Shown: piece after piece, positions 1 to 7,302 of the stretch
Layout: the number at the start of each line of letters is the position of its first letter
How positions within the stretch are numbered: the first letter of the stretch is position 1
Origin: Bog-473 sp963843365
GTDB taxonomy: Bacteria; Actinomycetota; Acidimicrobiia; Acidimicrobiales; RAAP-2
Direction of reading: 5' to 3'
Assembly: GCA_963843365.1 (NCBI GenBank)
Contig: CAWJKG010000003.1
Span: forward strand, 1,054,001-1,118,000
Length of the DNA stretch: 64,000 nucleotides
Made by a program: the position numbers and the translations under genes
The notes under the pieces: generated by a model
Database searches by the model: none
What the model saw: the letters and a program-made list of their open reading frames with translations, nothing else
Told to the model about the DNA's origin: nothing

Positions 1-368
1 GCCTGCGAGTTGGAGGACGAAAAGGTGACCTGCGCGTCGTACTGGCCGGCGCCCGCGCCGTTGTTCTGGTGGGAGACGCGGACCGAGCCGGCCGGCAGGT
101 CGACCGCATTGAGGATGTTGTTGGGTGGCTCGCCCGCCGTCGTGATCGGGGACAGCATGGTCGCCGCCTGCACCGAACGGAGGGAGACACCCGGCACCGC
201 GACCTCTTTCGCCGAGTGCTTGACGGCCGCCGGCGATTGCGTCGAGACGATGCCTATGGTGACGAATACCAGGAGGATCAGTGCCGCCAGACCGACCACG
301 ATCATGGCCGGACGCATGGAGATACCCCCAGAGGTCGGTGGTCGCTGCGGTTCCTGGTCGTCGGCCAT
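1..368 (-). CDS. Single-pass membrane protein, 3' end outside window
   Basis: The reading frame is open from an ATG at 368 through the left edge, so about 122 residues of the N-terminal part are visible. The first 17 residues are polar and proline-rich. They are followed by a second possible start (SMRPAM) and one strong hydrophobic segment, roughly residues 20-43, then a Ser/Ala/Val-rich extracytoplasmic part with PNNILNAVDLPAGS and an Asn/Gly/Ser-rich stretch. I do not recognise the family. The topology suggests a cytoplasmic N-terminus and an exported C-terminal domain. It lies 12 bp downstream of thiD on the same strand, but nothing ties it to thiamin synthesis. Confidence 0.6.
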   Translation of the reverse strand, partial: MADDQEPQRPPTSGGISMRPAMIVVGLAALILLVFVTIGIVSTQSPAAVKHSAKEVAVPGVSLRSVQAATMLSPITTAGEPPNNILNAVDLPAGSVRVSHQNNGAGAGQYDAQVTFSSSNSQ

Positions 369-380
369 GACGATCCCAGC

Positions 381-1220
381 CTACGGGGCAGGTGCCCACC
401 CGAAATGGTCGAGGGGGCCGTGTCCCGCGCCGAGACGCCAAGCGGCCGCGCCGGCCAGCGCACGGGCCACGAACGCCTTGGCCTGGGTGATGGCGTCGAG
501 CACCGGTGCGCCTGCAGCCAGGTGGGCCGCCACCGCGGCCGACAGGGAGCATCCGGTCCCATGGTCGTTGCCGGTCGACACCCGCGCCCCCGGGAGGACG
601 ACCACCCCGTCGGGTCCGGCCACGACGTCGTCGGCCGAGTCCGTGAGGTGGCCCCCCTTGACCACCACGTAACGGGCGCCGGTGGCCCGGATGTGCTCCG
701 CCACCGCGATCCGGGCGTCGAGGGAGCGCAGCGCCTCGACCTCGGCCGCGCCGAGCACGGCGGCCTCGCTCAGATTGGGTGTCACCACCAGGGCGCGGGG
801 GAGGAGGAGCTCCCGGTAGGCGTCGACGCCATCGTCTTCGAGGAGCCGGTGCCCGGTCGAGGACACCAGAACGGGGTCCACCACGAGCTGGGGCAAGAGC
901 CCATCCGCGGCCATGTCGGCCACGGTCGCCACGATGCCCGCCGTGGCCAACATCCCCGTCTTCACGCAACGGACGGTGAAATCGTCCAGCACCGTCTCTA
1001 TCTGTCGGCGCACGAATGCCGGCTCCAGGACGACGACGCCGCGTACCTCAGTGGTGTTCTGTGCGGTGACCGCGGTCAAGGCGCACGTGCCGTGCACCCC
1101 GAGCGCAGCAAACGTCTTGAGATCGGCCTGCGCGCCCGCGCCGCCGCCCGAGTCGGAGCCGGCGATGGTCATGGCCGTTGGCGGTGTCAGGTCCGGCACC
1201 GAGCCACCATAGGCGGGCAC
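381..1220 (-). CDS. thiD: Hydroxymethylpyrimidine/phosphomethylpyrimidine kinase ThiD
   Basis: ThiD phosphorylates HMP and then HMP-phosphate to HMP-diphosphate, the pyrimidine half of thiamin. The product is 279 aa, near the usual 260-280. Family motifs are AMTIAGSDSGGGAGAQADLKT near the N-terminus (substrate Gly-rich loop), VKTGML, VVDPVLVSSTGHRLL in the middle, and STGNDHGTGCSLSAA near the C-terminus (anion hole and catalytic region of the ribokinase fold). It is encoded divergently from thiG with about 17 bp between starts. The GTG at 1220 is used here; a GTG six codons in or the ATG at TAMTIAG could be the true start. Confidence 0.95.
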   Translation of the reverse strand: MPAYGGSVPDLTPPTAMTIAGSDSGGGAGAQADLKTFAALGVHGTCALTAVTAQNTTEVRGVVVLEPAFVRRQIETVLDDFTVRCVKTGMLATAGIVATVADMAADGLLPQLVVDPVLVSSTGHRLLEDDGVDAYRELLLPRALVVTPNLSEAAVLGAAEVEALRSLDARIAVAEHIRATGARYVVVKGGHLTDSADDVVAGPDGVVVLPGARVSTGNDHGTGCSLSAAVAAHLAAGAPVLDAITQAKAFVARALAGAAAWRLGAGHGPLDHFGWAPAP

Positions 1221-1237
1221 CGGGGTATCGTCGTCCG

Positions 1238-2071
1238 GTGACCCGCAACGACGCCGGTCCTGTCGATGCCGCCCCCTCCGGGCCCGGCCTGTGCATCGCC
1301 GGCGAGGTGCTGGCCTCGCGTCTCATCCTCGGGACGGGCGGCATGAGCAGCCTCGATGCAATGGCTGCGGCGCTCGAGGCATCGGGAGCAGCCATGGCGA
1401 CCGTGGCCGTCCGACGCGTCGAGCCGTCGGGACGGGGCTCGCTGCTGTCCCTCCTGCGCGACCGGGAGGTGCGCGTGCTCCCGAACACCGCCGGCTGCGC
1501 GACGGCCTCCGAGGCGGTGCTCACCGCGAAGCTGGCCCGGGAGGCCTTCGAGACCGATTGGGTCAAGCTGGAGGTGATCGGTGAGGAGCGGACCCTGCTT
1601 CCCGACGCCGTCGAGCTCGTCCATGCGGCAGAGCAGCTGGCGGAGGACGGTTTCGTGGTCTTGCCCTACACGACCGACGACCCGGTGCTGGCCTTCCGTC
1701 TGCAGCAGGTCGGATGTGCTGCCGTCATGCCACTCGGCTCACCCATCGGGAGCGGGCTGGGGATCCGGAACCCGCACAACATCGCCCTCCTCCGCGAGGC
1801 GGTCGACGTGCCGGTGATCCTCGACGCCGGGATCGGCACGGCGTCCGACGCCGCCCTGGCGATGGAACTCGGTTGCGACGGTGTCCTCGTGGCGACGGCG
1901 GTCAACCGGGCGCACGACCCGGTCGCCATGGCGCGCGCCATGCGGTTCGCCGTCGAAGCCGGGGCAGCGGCTCGCCTCGCCGGTCGCATCCCGGTTCGCT
2001 TCCACGCCGAGCCATCGAGCCCCCTGGAGGGCAGAGCCGACCTCGCCGGCGGCGCGCCCGCGCCATCCTGA
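1238..2071 (+). CDS. thiG: Thiazole synthase ThiG
   Basis: ThiG condenses deoxyxylulose 5-phosphate, dehydroglycine/glycine imine and ThiS thiocarboxylate into thiazole phosphate. The 277-aa product shows LILGTGGM at the N-terminus, the MATVAVRRV strand, PNTAGCATASEAV, the Schiff-base lysine in WVKLEVIGE, the phosphate-binding MPLGSPIGSGLGI, and ILDAGIGTASDAA, all in TIM-barrel order. The GTG at 1238 is chosen because the family begins just before the LILGTGGM strand; an ATG at 1178 would overlap thiD and add 20 atypical residues. ThiS, ThiO and ThiE are not in the window, so the pathway is split. Confidence 0.95.
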   Translation: MTRNDAGPVDAAPSGPGLCIAGEVLASRLILGTGGMSSLDAMAAALEASGAAMATVAVRRVEPSGRGSLLSLLRDREVRVLPNTAGCATASEAVLTAKLAREAFETDWVKLEVIGEERTLLPDAVELVHAAEQLAEDGFVVLPYTTDDPVLAFRLQQVGCAAVMPLGSPIGSGLGIRNPHNIALLREAVDVPVILDAGIGTASDAALAMELGCDGVLVATAVNRAHDPVAMARAMRFAVEAGAAARLAGRIPVRFHAEPSSPLEGRADLAGGAPAPS

Positions 2072-2085
2072 CGCCGCACCGGCAC

Positions 2086-2117
2086 TTGACCCCGTAGATT
2101 AGGGGAGCCTAACTTTC
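2086..2117 (+). promoter_or_regulatory. Iron-box-overlapped promoter of the iron transporter
   Basis: A candidate -35 TTGACC (2086-2091) is followed after 18 bp by a -10 TAACTT (2110-2115). The 19-mer TTAGGGGAGCCTAACTTTC (2099-2117) covers the spacer and the -10. It matches about 14 of 19 positions of the IdeR/DtxR consensus (TTAGGTTAGSCTAACCTAA), including the inverted half-sites TTAGG and CCTAA. Position and target gene both fit iron-dependent repression by an IdeR-type regulator; binding is inferred. Confidence 0.7.
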
Positions 2118-2132
2118 AGCGGGAACAAACGG

Positions 2133-2237
2133 ATGGGGCAGGAAGGCGTCGGTGTCATCGGGCACAGCGAGAGCGGCGAGCAGCCCGGTGGGCGCAGCGT
2201 GCTGACCGCGCGGCTACCGGAGTCTCGACCACGGTGA
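2133..2237 (+). CDS. Possible 34-aa leader ORF before the permease
   Basis: An ATG at 2133, about 15 bp downstream of the predicted transcription start, opens a 34-codon frame that ends in TGA at 2235-2237. That stop overlaps the GTG start of the permease at 2234 as GTGA, the arrangement typical of translational coupling. The peptide (MGQEGVGVIG, then polar and Arg-rich) has no recognisable family and no clear Shine-Dalgarno sequence. It may be a coupling leader, or chance. Confidence 0.25.
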   Translation: MGQEGVGVIGHSESGEQPGGRSVLTARLPESRPR

Positions 2238-3841
2238 GGGAGCGGGTCCGCGTGCGGAGCCGGCGCCGGCTGCCGCCGGTGCTCACCGCCCTGGCGGTGC
2301 TCATTTCGGTGGCGGTGCTGCTGCCCCTGGTCTTCCTGCTTGTGCAGGCCTTCCAGGTCGGGTGGGCCGAGCTCCATCAGCTGCTCTTCCGGAGCCTGAC
2401 CGCCACGCTGATCTGGAACACGGTCTCCTTGGTCGTGGTGGTGACGGTGCTCAGCGCCACCATCGGCACCGTCGCCGCCTGGTTCGTCGAGCGGACGGAC
2501 GTCCCGTGCCGCCGCCTCCTGGCCATATTGGTGGTGATCCCGCTCGGCATCCCCGACTTCCTCGTCAGTTTCGGATGGAAGGCCATCTTTCCCTCCATCG
2601 GCGGATTCTGGGCTGCGGTGCTGGTGATGACGCTGGCCGTCTATCCCTTGGTCTTCCTCCCGGTGGCCGCCAGCCTGCGGTCGGCAGATCCGGCGCAGGA
2701 GGAGGTCGCCCGGAGCCTGGGCCTGGGTCGCGTGCGGACGTTCTGGACCGTCACGGTGGGCCAGGCCCGTCTGGCCATCTTCGGGGGAGCCGTTCTGGTC
2801 GGCCTGGTGGTGTTGGCCGAGTTCGGTGCCTTCGAGATCCTGGGTTATCAGACCCTGACGACCGAGATCTACAACGAGTTCCAGGTCGGCTTCAACGAGC
2901 CCGCCGCCTGCGCGCTGTCACTCATCCTCGTGCTCCTGGGTGCGTTGCTGTTGGCCGGTGAGGACAGTGTCCGCGGCCACGGACGGACTTCGCGGCTGGG
3001 TGCCGGTGCCGCGCGGCAGCTCCGACCCGTCCCGTTGGGCCGTGCCCGCCCCGGGGTGTTCGCAGGGATCGCGCTGCTGGTGATTCTGGCCCTCGGTGTC
3101 CCGGTCGGTGCGGTGGTCTCCCTCATCCTCGAGGGCGGAAGCAGCACGCTGCCGGCCGCGACGTCCCTGGCCGATGCCACGCTGAACACGTTCGGTTACG
3201 GAGCTGCCGCCGGCGTGCTGGCGACGCTGGCCGCCGTCCCGATCGCGCTGCTCTCCGTGCGCTTTCCGCAGCGCCGGGTGTTGAGCCTGGAGCGCTCCAA
3301 CCTGGTGGTGCTGGCCGTTCCCGGCCTTGTCGTCGCGCTCAGCCTCGCCTATGTGACCGAGCACCTCTTGCAAGGTCGCTTCTACCAATCGAGCCAATTG
3401 CTCGTGGTCGCCTACGCCATCATGTTCTTCCCGCTCGCCGTCGTCGCTGTGCGCGCCGCCGTGGCGCGCGCGCCGGTCGGGCTCGAGGAGGTGGCGGGCT
3501 CTCTCGGTGTCAGCCGGCGTTCGGTGCTGTGGCGCGTCACGCTGCCGCTGGTGGCGCCCGGCCTGGTCGCGGCCTTCGCGCTCGTGTTCCTCGAGACGGC
3601 CACCGAGCTCACGGCCACTCTGGTCCTGCACCCGACCTCGGTCGAGACACTGGCCACCCAGTTCTGGGCCTACGAGTCGAATGTGTCCTACCACCAGGCC
3701 GCGCTCTACGCCGGTGTGATGATTGTGATTGCCGCGGTGCCCGGATACGTCCTCGGTCGCTGGTTCGATCGGCAGCCGGCGCAGATGACCGCGAGGGTCC
3801 AGGGCTCGCTCGACGCACCGAGCACAGTGGTGTCCGCATGA
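2234..3841 (+). CDS. Iron(III) ABC transporter permease, FbpB type
   Basis: This 535-aa fused permease has two copies of the BPD_transp_1 domain, as in FbpB/SfuB/HitB ferric-ion transporters, giving about 12 membrane segments. EAA-like coupling loops are visible in both halves: EVARSLGLGRVRTFWTVT near residue 155 and EVAGSLGVSRRSVLWRVTLP near residue 420. The GTG start follows an iron-box promoter, and its stop overlaps the ATPase start as ATGA, so the two are one operon. No substrate-binding protein gene sits next to them, which is unusual because fbpA normally leads the operon. Confidence 0.9.
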   Translation: MRERVRVRSRRRLPPVLTALAVLISVAVLLPLVFLLVQAFQVGWAELHQLLFRSLTATLIWNTVSLVVVVTVLSATIGTVAAWFVERTDVPCRRLLAILVVIPLGIPDFLVSFGWKAIFPSIGGFWAAVLVMTLAVYPLVFLPVAASLRSADPAQEEVARSLGLGRVRTFWTVTVGQARLAIFGGAVLVGLVVLAEFGAFEILGYQTLTTEIYNEFQVGFNEPAACALSLILVLLGALLLAGEDSVRGHGRTSRLGAGAARQLRPVPLGRARPGVFAGIALLVILALGVPVGAVVSLILEGGSSTLPAATSLADATLNTFGYGAAAGVLATLAAVPIALLSVRFPQRRVLSLERSNLVVLAVPGLVVALSLAYVTEHLLQGRFYQSSQLLVVAYAIMFFPLAVVAVRAAVARAPVGLEEVAGSLGVSRRSVLWRVTLPLVAPGLVAAFALVFLETATELTATLVLHPTSVETLATQFWAYESNVSYHQAALYAGVMIVIAAVPGYVLGRWFDRQPAQMTARVQGSLDAPSTVVSA

Positions 3842-4911
3842 AGGGGTTGTCCTTCGCGGGCGTCACCAAGTCGTTCGGGCCCCAGCCGGTGCTGCGTGGC
3901 GTCGACCTCGCCGTGCCGGCCGGCTCCTTCACGGCCATTCTGGGCTCGTCGGGTAGCGGCAAGACGACGTTGCTGCGCATCGCGGCGGGCTTTGAGCGGC
4001 CGGATGACGGAGCGGTGCGGATCGGTGACGACATCGTCGACGATGCCGCGCGGCGATTCGTGCCGAGCGAGCGACGCCGTATCGGCTACGTCCCCCAGGA
4101 AGGCGCACTGTTCCCGCACCTCAACGTGGGCCGCAACGTCGCATTCGGCTTGCCGCGCGGCACCGAGCGCCGACGCCGGGTGGACGAGCTGCTCGAGCTC
4201 GTGGGGTTGTCGGGCTATCGGCGCCGGTATCCCCATCAGCTCTCCGGTGGCCAACAGCAGCGGGTCGCACTCGCCCGCGCGCTGGCCATCGGCCCGGAAG
4301 TGGTGCTCCTGGACGAACCCTTCTCGTCGCTGGACGCCGCCATGCGCTCTTCCGTGCGCGCCGACGTCCTCGCTGTCCTCCGTCGGGCCGGCACGACCTC
4401 CATTCTGGTGACGCACGATCAGGACGAGGCACTGTCCATGGCGGACCAGGTGGCGGTCCTGCGCCATGGGGTCATCGCGCAGATCGACACCCCGGCGGCT
4501 CTGTACGGCCAGCCGGGCGACGTGGATCTGGCGCGGTTCCTGGGTGAGTCCAACGTCCTGGAAGGCGAGGCCCGTGGCGGCGTGGCCGCCACGGCGTTGG
4601 GCGACCTCGCGGTGGGCGCCGGTTCCCGGGTGGATACCGCTGGACCGGTGCGGGTCATGGTCCGCCCCGAACAGATCAGGCTCGACGATTCCCTGCAGGG
4701 TGGTGTGGTGGCGACGGTCCAGAGCTACGAGTACTACGGCCACGACGCCGTGGTCCGGGTCCGTCCCGAGGGCCCCGAGCTCCCCGAGCTGGTCGTACGG
4801 GTCACGGGCGGCCCGCCTCTCGAGCTCGGCCACCGGGTCGGGCTCACCGTGCAGGGGGCGGTCGTGATCTGGCCCCGGGAGCCGTCCCGGCCCGAAATTC
4901 GCCCCGAATGA
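3838..4911 (+). CDS. Iron(III) ABC transporter ATP-binding protein, FbpC type
   Basis: This 357-aa ATPase energises the upstream permease. Visible motifs are Walker A GSSGSGKTT, Q-loop VPQEGALFPHL, signature LSGGQQQRVALARAL, Walker B VVLLDEPFSSLD and H-loop VTHDQDEALSM. A C-terminal TOBE-like region (about residues 240-355) contains VRPEQIRLDD and YEYYGHDAVVRV, as expected for the CUT1/FbpC class. The ATG overlaps the permease stop (ATGA). Repression through the iron box at 2099 would apply to both genes. Substrate specificity for ferric iron is inferred from family and regulation. Confidence 0.92.
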   Translation: MKGLSFAGVTKSFGPQPVLRGVDLAVPAGSFTAILGSSGSGKTTLLRIAAGFERPDDGAVRIGDDIVDDAARRFVPSERRRIGYVPQEGALFPHLNVGRNVAFGLPRGTERRRRVDELLELVGLSGYRRRYPHQLSGGQQQRVALARALAIGPEVVLLDEPFSSLDAAMRSSVRADVLAVLRRAGTTSILVTHDQDEALSMADQVAVLRHGVIAQIDTPAALYGQPGDVDLARFLGESNVLEGEARGGVAATALGDLAVGAGSRVDTAGPVRVMVRPEQIRLDDSLQGGVVATVQSYEYYGHDAVVRVRPEGPELPELVVRVTGGPPLELGHRVGLTVQGAVVIWPREPSRPEIRPE

Positions 4912-5000
4912 CGCCTCCGTAACTACCGCTGTGTCGTCCCCGGTGCAGTAGAGTCTCCGGTCGGAGTGGCAGCGCAGGAGTGGGATTGCAGGGAGGTGTG

Positions 5001-5504
5001 ATGGTCGACGACGCCGTAAACCATGTCGGGGGGTTTCATGGGCCGCAGGTGTGTGGTCTCGTGGGGATCTCGTACCGGCAGCTCGACTACTGGGCCCGTA
5101 CGGGCCTGCTCCAACCGTCGCTGGCGGCGGCCAAGGGCAGTGGGTCCCGGCGGGTGTACGCCTATTCGGACGTGCTCGAGCTCAAGGTGATCAAGCAGTT
5201 GCTCGACTCGGGCGTCTCGCTGCAGTCGGCGCGACGGGCGGTGGAGTGCCTGCGCGAAGACCTGGGCGCCGACCTGGCGTCAGCCAACCTGGTGCTCACC
5301 GGCACCAGTTCGGTCCTGGCGCGTTCCAACGGCGAGGTCGTCGACCTGTTGGCGGGCGGCCAAGGCGTCTTCAACATCGTGCCGTTGGCGGGCGTGGTGG
5401 AGGAGCTCGATGCGGACATCGTGAGTCTCGATGCCGCGGCGCAGACCGGGTCCGCAGAGTCGCGACCGACCCGAGTGCAGGTCGCACGGGCCTCGGGGGA
5501 GTGA
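5001..5504 (+). CDS. MerR-family regulator, Rv1828-like
   Basis: A 167-aa protein with an N-terminal winged helix-turn-helix of MerR type: GLVGISYRQLDYWARTGLL then GSGSRRVYAYSDVLELKVIKQ. The C-terminal half, with EVVDLLAGGQGVFNIVPL, resembles mycobacterial Rv1828, which also lies among glycine-cleavage genes. There are no effector-binding cysteine clusters, so it is not a metal sensor of the classical kind. Start: the ATG at 5001 has GGGAGG 4-9 bp upstream. The stop overlaps the next start (GTGA). Its proximity to gcvT suggests control of local or cell-wall/growth genes, which is inference. Confidence 0.85.
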   Translation: MVDDAVNHVGGFHGPQVCGLVGISYRQLDYWARTGLLQPSLAAAKGSGSRRVYAYSDVLELKVIKQLLDSGVSLQSARRAVECLREDLGADLASANLVLTGTSSVLARSNGEVVDLLAGGQGVFNIVPLAGVVEELDADIVSLDAAAQTGSAESRPTRVQVARASGE

Positions 5505-5890
5505 CCTCGACGGACCCAGCGCGTGTCGGGCGCATCCATCATCCGGCGTGTGTGCCCGCAGGGCAGGTCCGTTTTGCCCATCCTTCCGAGCGAGTGTTCG
5601 CCGCGCTCCTCGACGTCTCGGGTGAGCGGTGGGAGTACGAGCCCGTCGAGTTCCCTCTGGCCTGGCACACCGACGGGTCGCCCGCAGCCGGGTTCCGTCC
5701 TGACTTCTACCTTCCCGGACGGGGCGTGTTCATTGAGCTGACCACGGCCGACCAGCGCCTGGTGACCCGCAAGAACCGCAAGGTCCGGCGCATGCGCGAG
5801 CTGTATCCCGAGGTGCCAATTTTCATTGTGTACCAGCGCGACTTCACGTCCCTGGTCGCGTCACACGGCGTGCTGCCCGGAGCCGCCTAA
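5501..5890 (+). CDS. Small PD-(D/E)XK-like nuclease-fold protein
   Basis: A 129-aa protein translated from a GTG overlapping the MerR stop. The core reads FRPDFYLPGRGVFIELTT, followed by TRKNRKVRRMRELYPEVPIFIVY. This is the D...(E)xK-like strand-turn-strand and helix pattern of Vsr/restriction-endonuclease-like folds. The lysine after the acidic strand is displaced (the segment is IELTTADQRLV), so catalysis is uncertain. In mycobacteria the neighbour of Rv1828 is a bifunctional-nuclease-domain protein instead. Role unknown; a nucleic-acid function coupled to the MerR regulator is inference. Confidence 0.6.
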   Translation: MTSTDPARVGRIHHPACVPAGQVRFAHPSERVFAALLDVSGERWEYEPVEFPLAWHTDGSPAAGFRPDFYLPGRGVFIELTTADQRLVTRKNRKVRRMRELYPEVPIFIVYQRDFTSLVASHGVLPGAA

Positions 5891-5899
5891 TCTGGCCGG

Positions 5900-6991
5900 G
5901 TGCACGCCGACGAGAAGGCCGTAGGCCCGCTGCGGTCCTCGCCGTTGCACGCGGCGCATCTCGCGCTCGGCGCGAAAATGGTCCCCTTCGGCGGCTGGGA
6001 CATGCCGGTGGCGTACCCGGCGGGGACCGTGGCCGAGCATCGGGCTTGCCGGACTTCGGCGGTCGCGTTCGACGTCAGCCATCTCGGGACCGTTCGCGTC
6101 CTCGGGGCGGACGCGTTCGGACACCTCCAACACTCGCTGAGCAACGACCTGACCCGCATCCATCCGGGCCGGGCCCAGTACACCCACCTGCTCGACGAAG
6201 ACGGGTTCGTCGTCGACGACATCATCGTCTGGTGGGTCGACGAGGAGCGGTTCGACGTGATGCCCAATGCCTCGAACACGACCGACGTCGTGGCGGCGAT
6301 CGGGGGGCAGGACGTGACCGCGGAGCGCGCCGTGATCGCCGTGCAGGGCCCCGAGGCGCGTGCCCGCCTGGCCCGGGTCTCGGCCGCAGCGGCCACGGTC
6401 CACCGCTTCGCCGTCGACCGGTTCGAATGGGGCGGCGCGACGTGCCTGGTGGCGGGCACCGGCTACACCGGGGAAGAAGGAGTCGAATGCGCCGTTCCTG
6501 CCGACGTCGCGCCTGCCTTCTGGGAGGCGGTGCTCGGCGAAGGCGTGGCGCCGGCCGGGCTCGGGGCGCGTGACACGCTCCGTCTGGAGGCTGGGCTCCC
6601 TCTTCACGGTCACGAGCTGGGCCCGGGCATCACCCCACTGCAGGCAGGGTTGGGGTGGGTCATCGGATGGGACAAGGGCGACTTCACCGGGCGGGCTGCA
6701 CTGGAAGAGGAGCGGGCGAACGGTCCCGCCCGGCGGCTCAGGGGATTCGTCGCCGAGGGGCGCCAACCGCTGCGCGACGGCGCCCTGCTCTGCGAGGGCC
6801 CGGAACAGGTCGGCATCGTCACCAGCGGCAACTTCTCGCCGATGCGGGAGAGGGGGATCGGGCTGGGCTTCGTCGACGCCGACGCGCGGCTCCTCGACGG
6901 GGATCCCGTGACCGTTCTGCAGCGCGGCCGGGAGCTGCCGGCGCGTCTGGTGCGGCCCCCCCTGTGGCCGGTCCGCGACGACAGCGAATAG
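5900..6991 (+). CDS. gcvT: Glycine cleavage T protein (aminomethyltransferase)
   Basis: GcvT moves the methylene from aminomethyl-lipoyl GcvH to tetrahydrofolate, releasing ammonia. The 363-aa product has the typical MVPFGGWDMPV opening, DVSHLG, the folate-site SNDLTRI, GYTGEEGVE, GLGARDTLRLEAGLPL(H)GHE and the C-terminal GIVTSGNFSP barrel domain. It starts at GTG 5900, nine bases after the preceding gene. The glycine riboswitch lies downstream of this gene, so gcvT itself is probably co-transcribed with the MerR gene rather than glycine-switched. gcvH is absent from the window. Confidence 0.95.
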   Translation: MHADEKAVGPLRSSPLHAAHLALGAKMVPFGGWDMPVAYPAGTVAEHRACRTSAVAFDVSHLGTVRVLGADAFGHLQHSLSNDLTRIHPGRAQYTHLLDEDGFVVDDIIVWWVDEERFDVMPNASNTTDVVAAIGGQDVTAERAVIAVQGPEARARLARVSAAAATVHRFAVDRFEWGGATCLVAGTGYTGEEGVECAVPADVAPAFWEAVLGEGVAPAGLGARDTLRLEAGLPLHGHELGPGITPLQAGLGWVIGWDKGDFTGRAALEEERANGPARRLRGFVAEGRQPLRDGALLCEGPEQVGIVTSGNFSPMRERGIGLGFVDADARLLDGDPVTVLQRGRELPARLVRPPLWPVRDDSE

Positions 6992-7028
6992 CGCCGTCCG
7001 GAGAACCTGGCCTGGAGGCCCCGTGCCG

Positions 7029-7034
7029 TATAGT
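7029..7034 (+). promoter_or_regulatory. Candidate -10 for the riboswitch-gcvP transcript
   Basis: TATAGT lies 36 bp upstream of the first aptamer stem and 37 bp after the gcvT stop. No convincing -35 hexamer was found 16-19 bp upstream, so the site is called only on the hexamer and its position. Confidence 0.4.
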
Positions 7035-7065
7035 GGGTCGCACAACTGAATACGCCGTTTGAACC

Positions 7066-7255
7066 GGAGCGCCAGAGTCCCCGCTGCAGGCAGTCGAGGG
7101 GACGCCGGAGGAGCAACTCTCCCCGAGAAACTCTCAGGCCGACATACCGCTTCGGTGAGGCAACTCTGGAAAGCAGGCGCCGGGTGCCTGCACCGAAGGT
7201 GGAAGCCGTCTTTCGCACGGTGAGGCTCTCAGGTCCAGTGACAGAGCGGGGAGGA
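7066..7255 (+). ncRNA. Tandem glycine riboswitch
   Basis: Two glycine aptamers lie in series before gcvP. Aptamer 1 is closed by CCAGAGT (7072-7078) pairing with ACTCTGG (7163-7169). It contains the conserved GCCGGAGGAGCAA and AAACTCTCAGGCC elements. Aptamer 2 begins near 7175 and contains ACCGAAGGTGGAAGCCG and GTGAGGCTCTCAGGTCC, then GACAGAGCGGGG. These are the gcvT-motif (glycine riboswitch) consensus blocks. By family knowledge glycine binding turns on expression of glycine-cleavage genes; here only gcvP lies downstream. The expression platform before the GTG at 7303 could act on the ribosome site GAGGAG (7290-7295). Confidence 0.9.
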
Positions 7256-7302
7256 CGTCCGACCAGTTCCGCGTCCGACGCGGGACACGCGAGGAGTTCC
7301 CT

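Noticed and set aside
69..1241. 390-codon plus-strand frame at the left end
   Set aside because: Antisense to thiD and to the membrane-protein gene; Arg/His/Gly-rich shadow.
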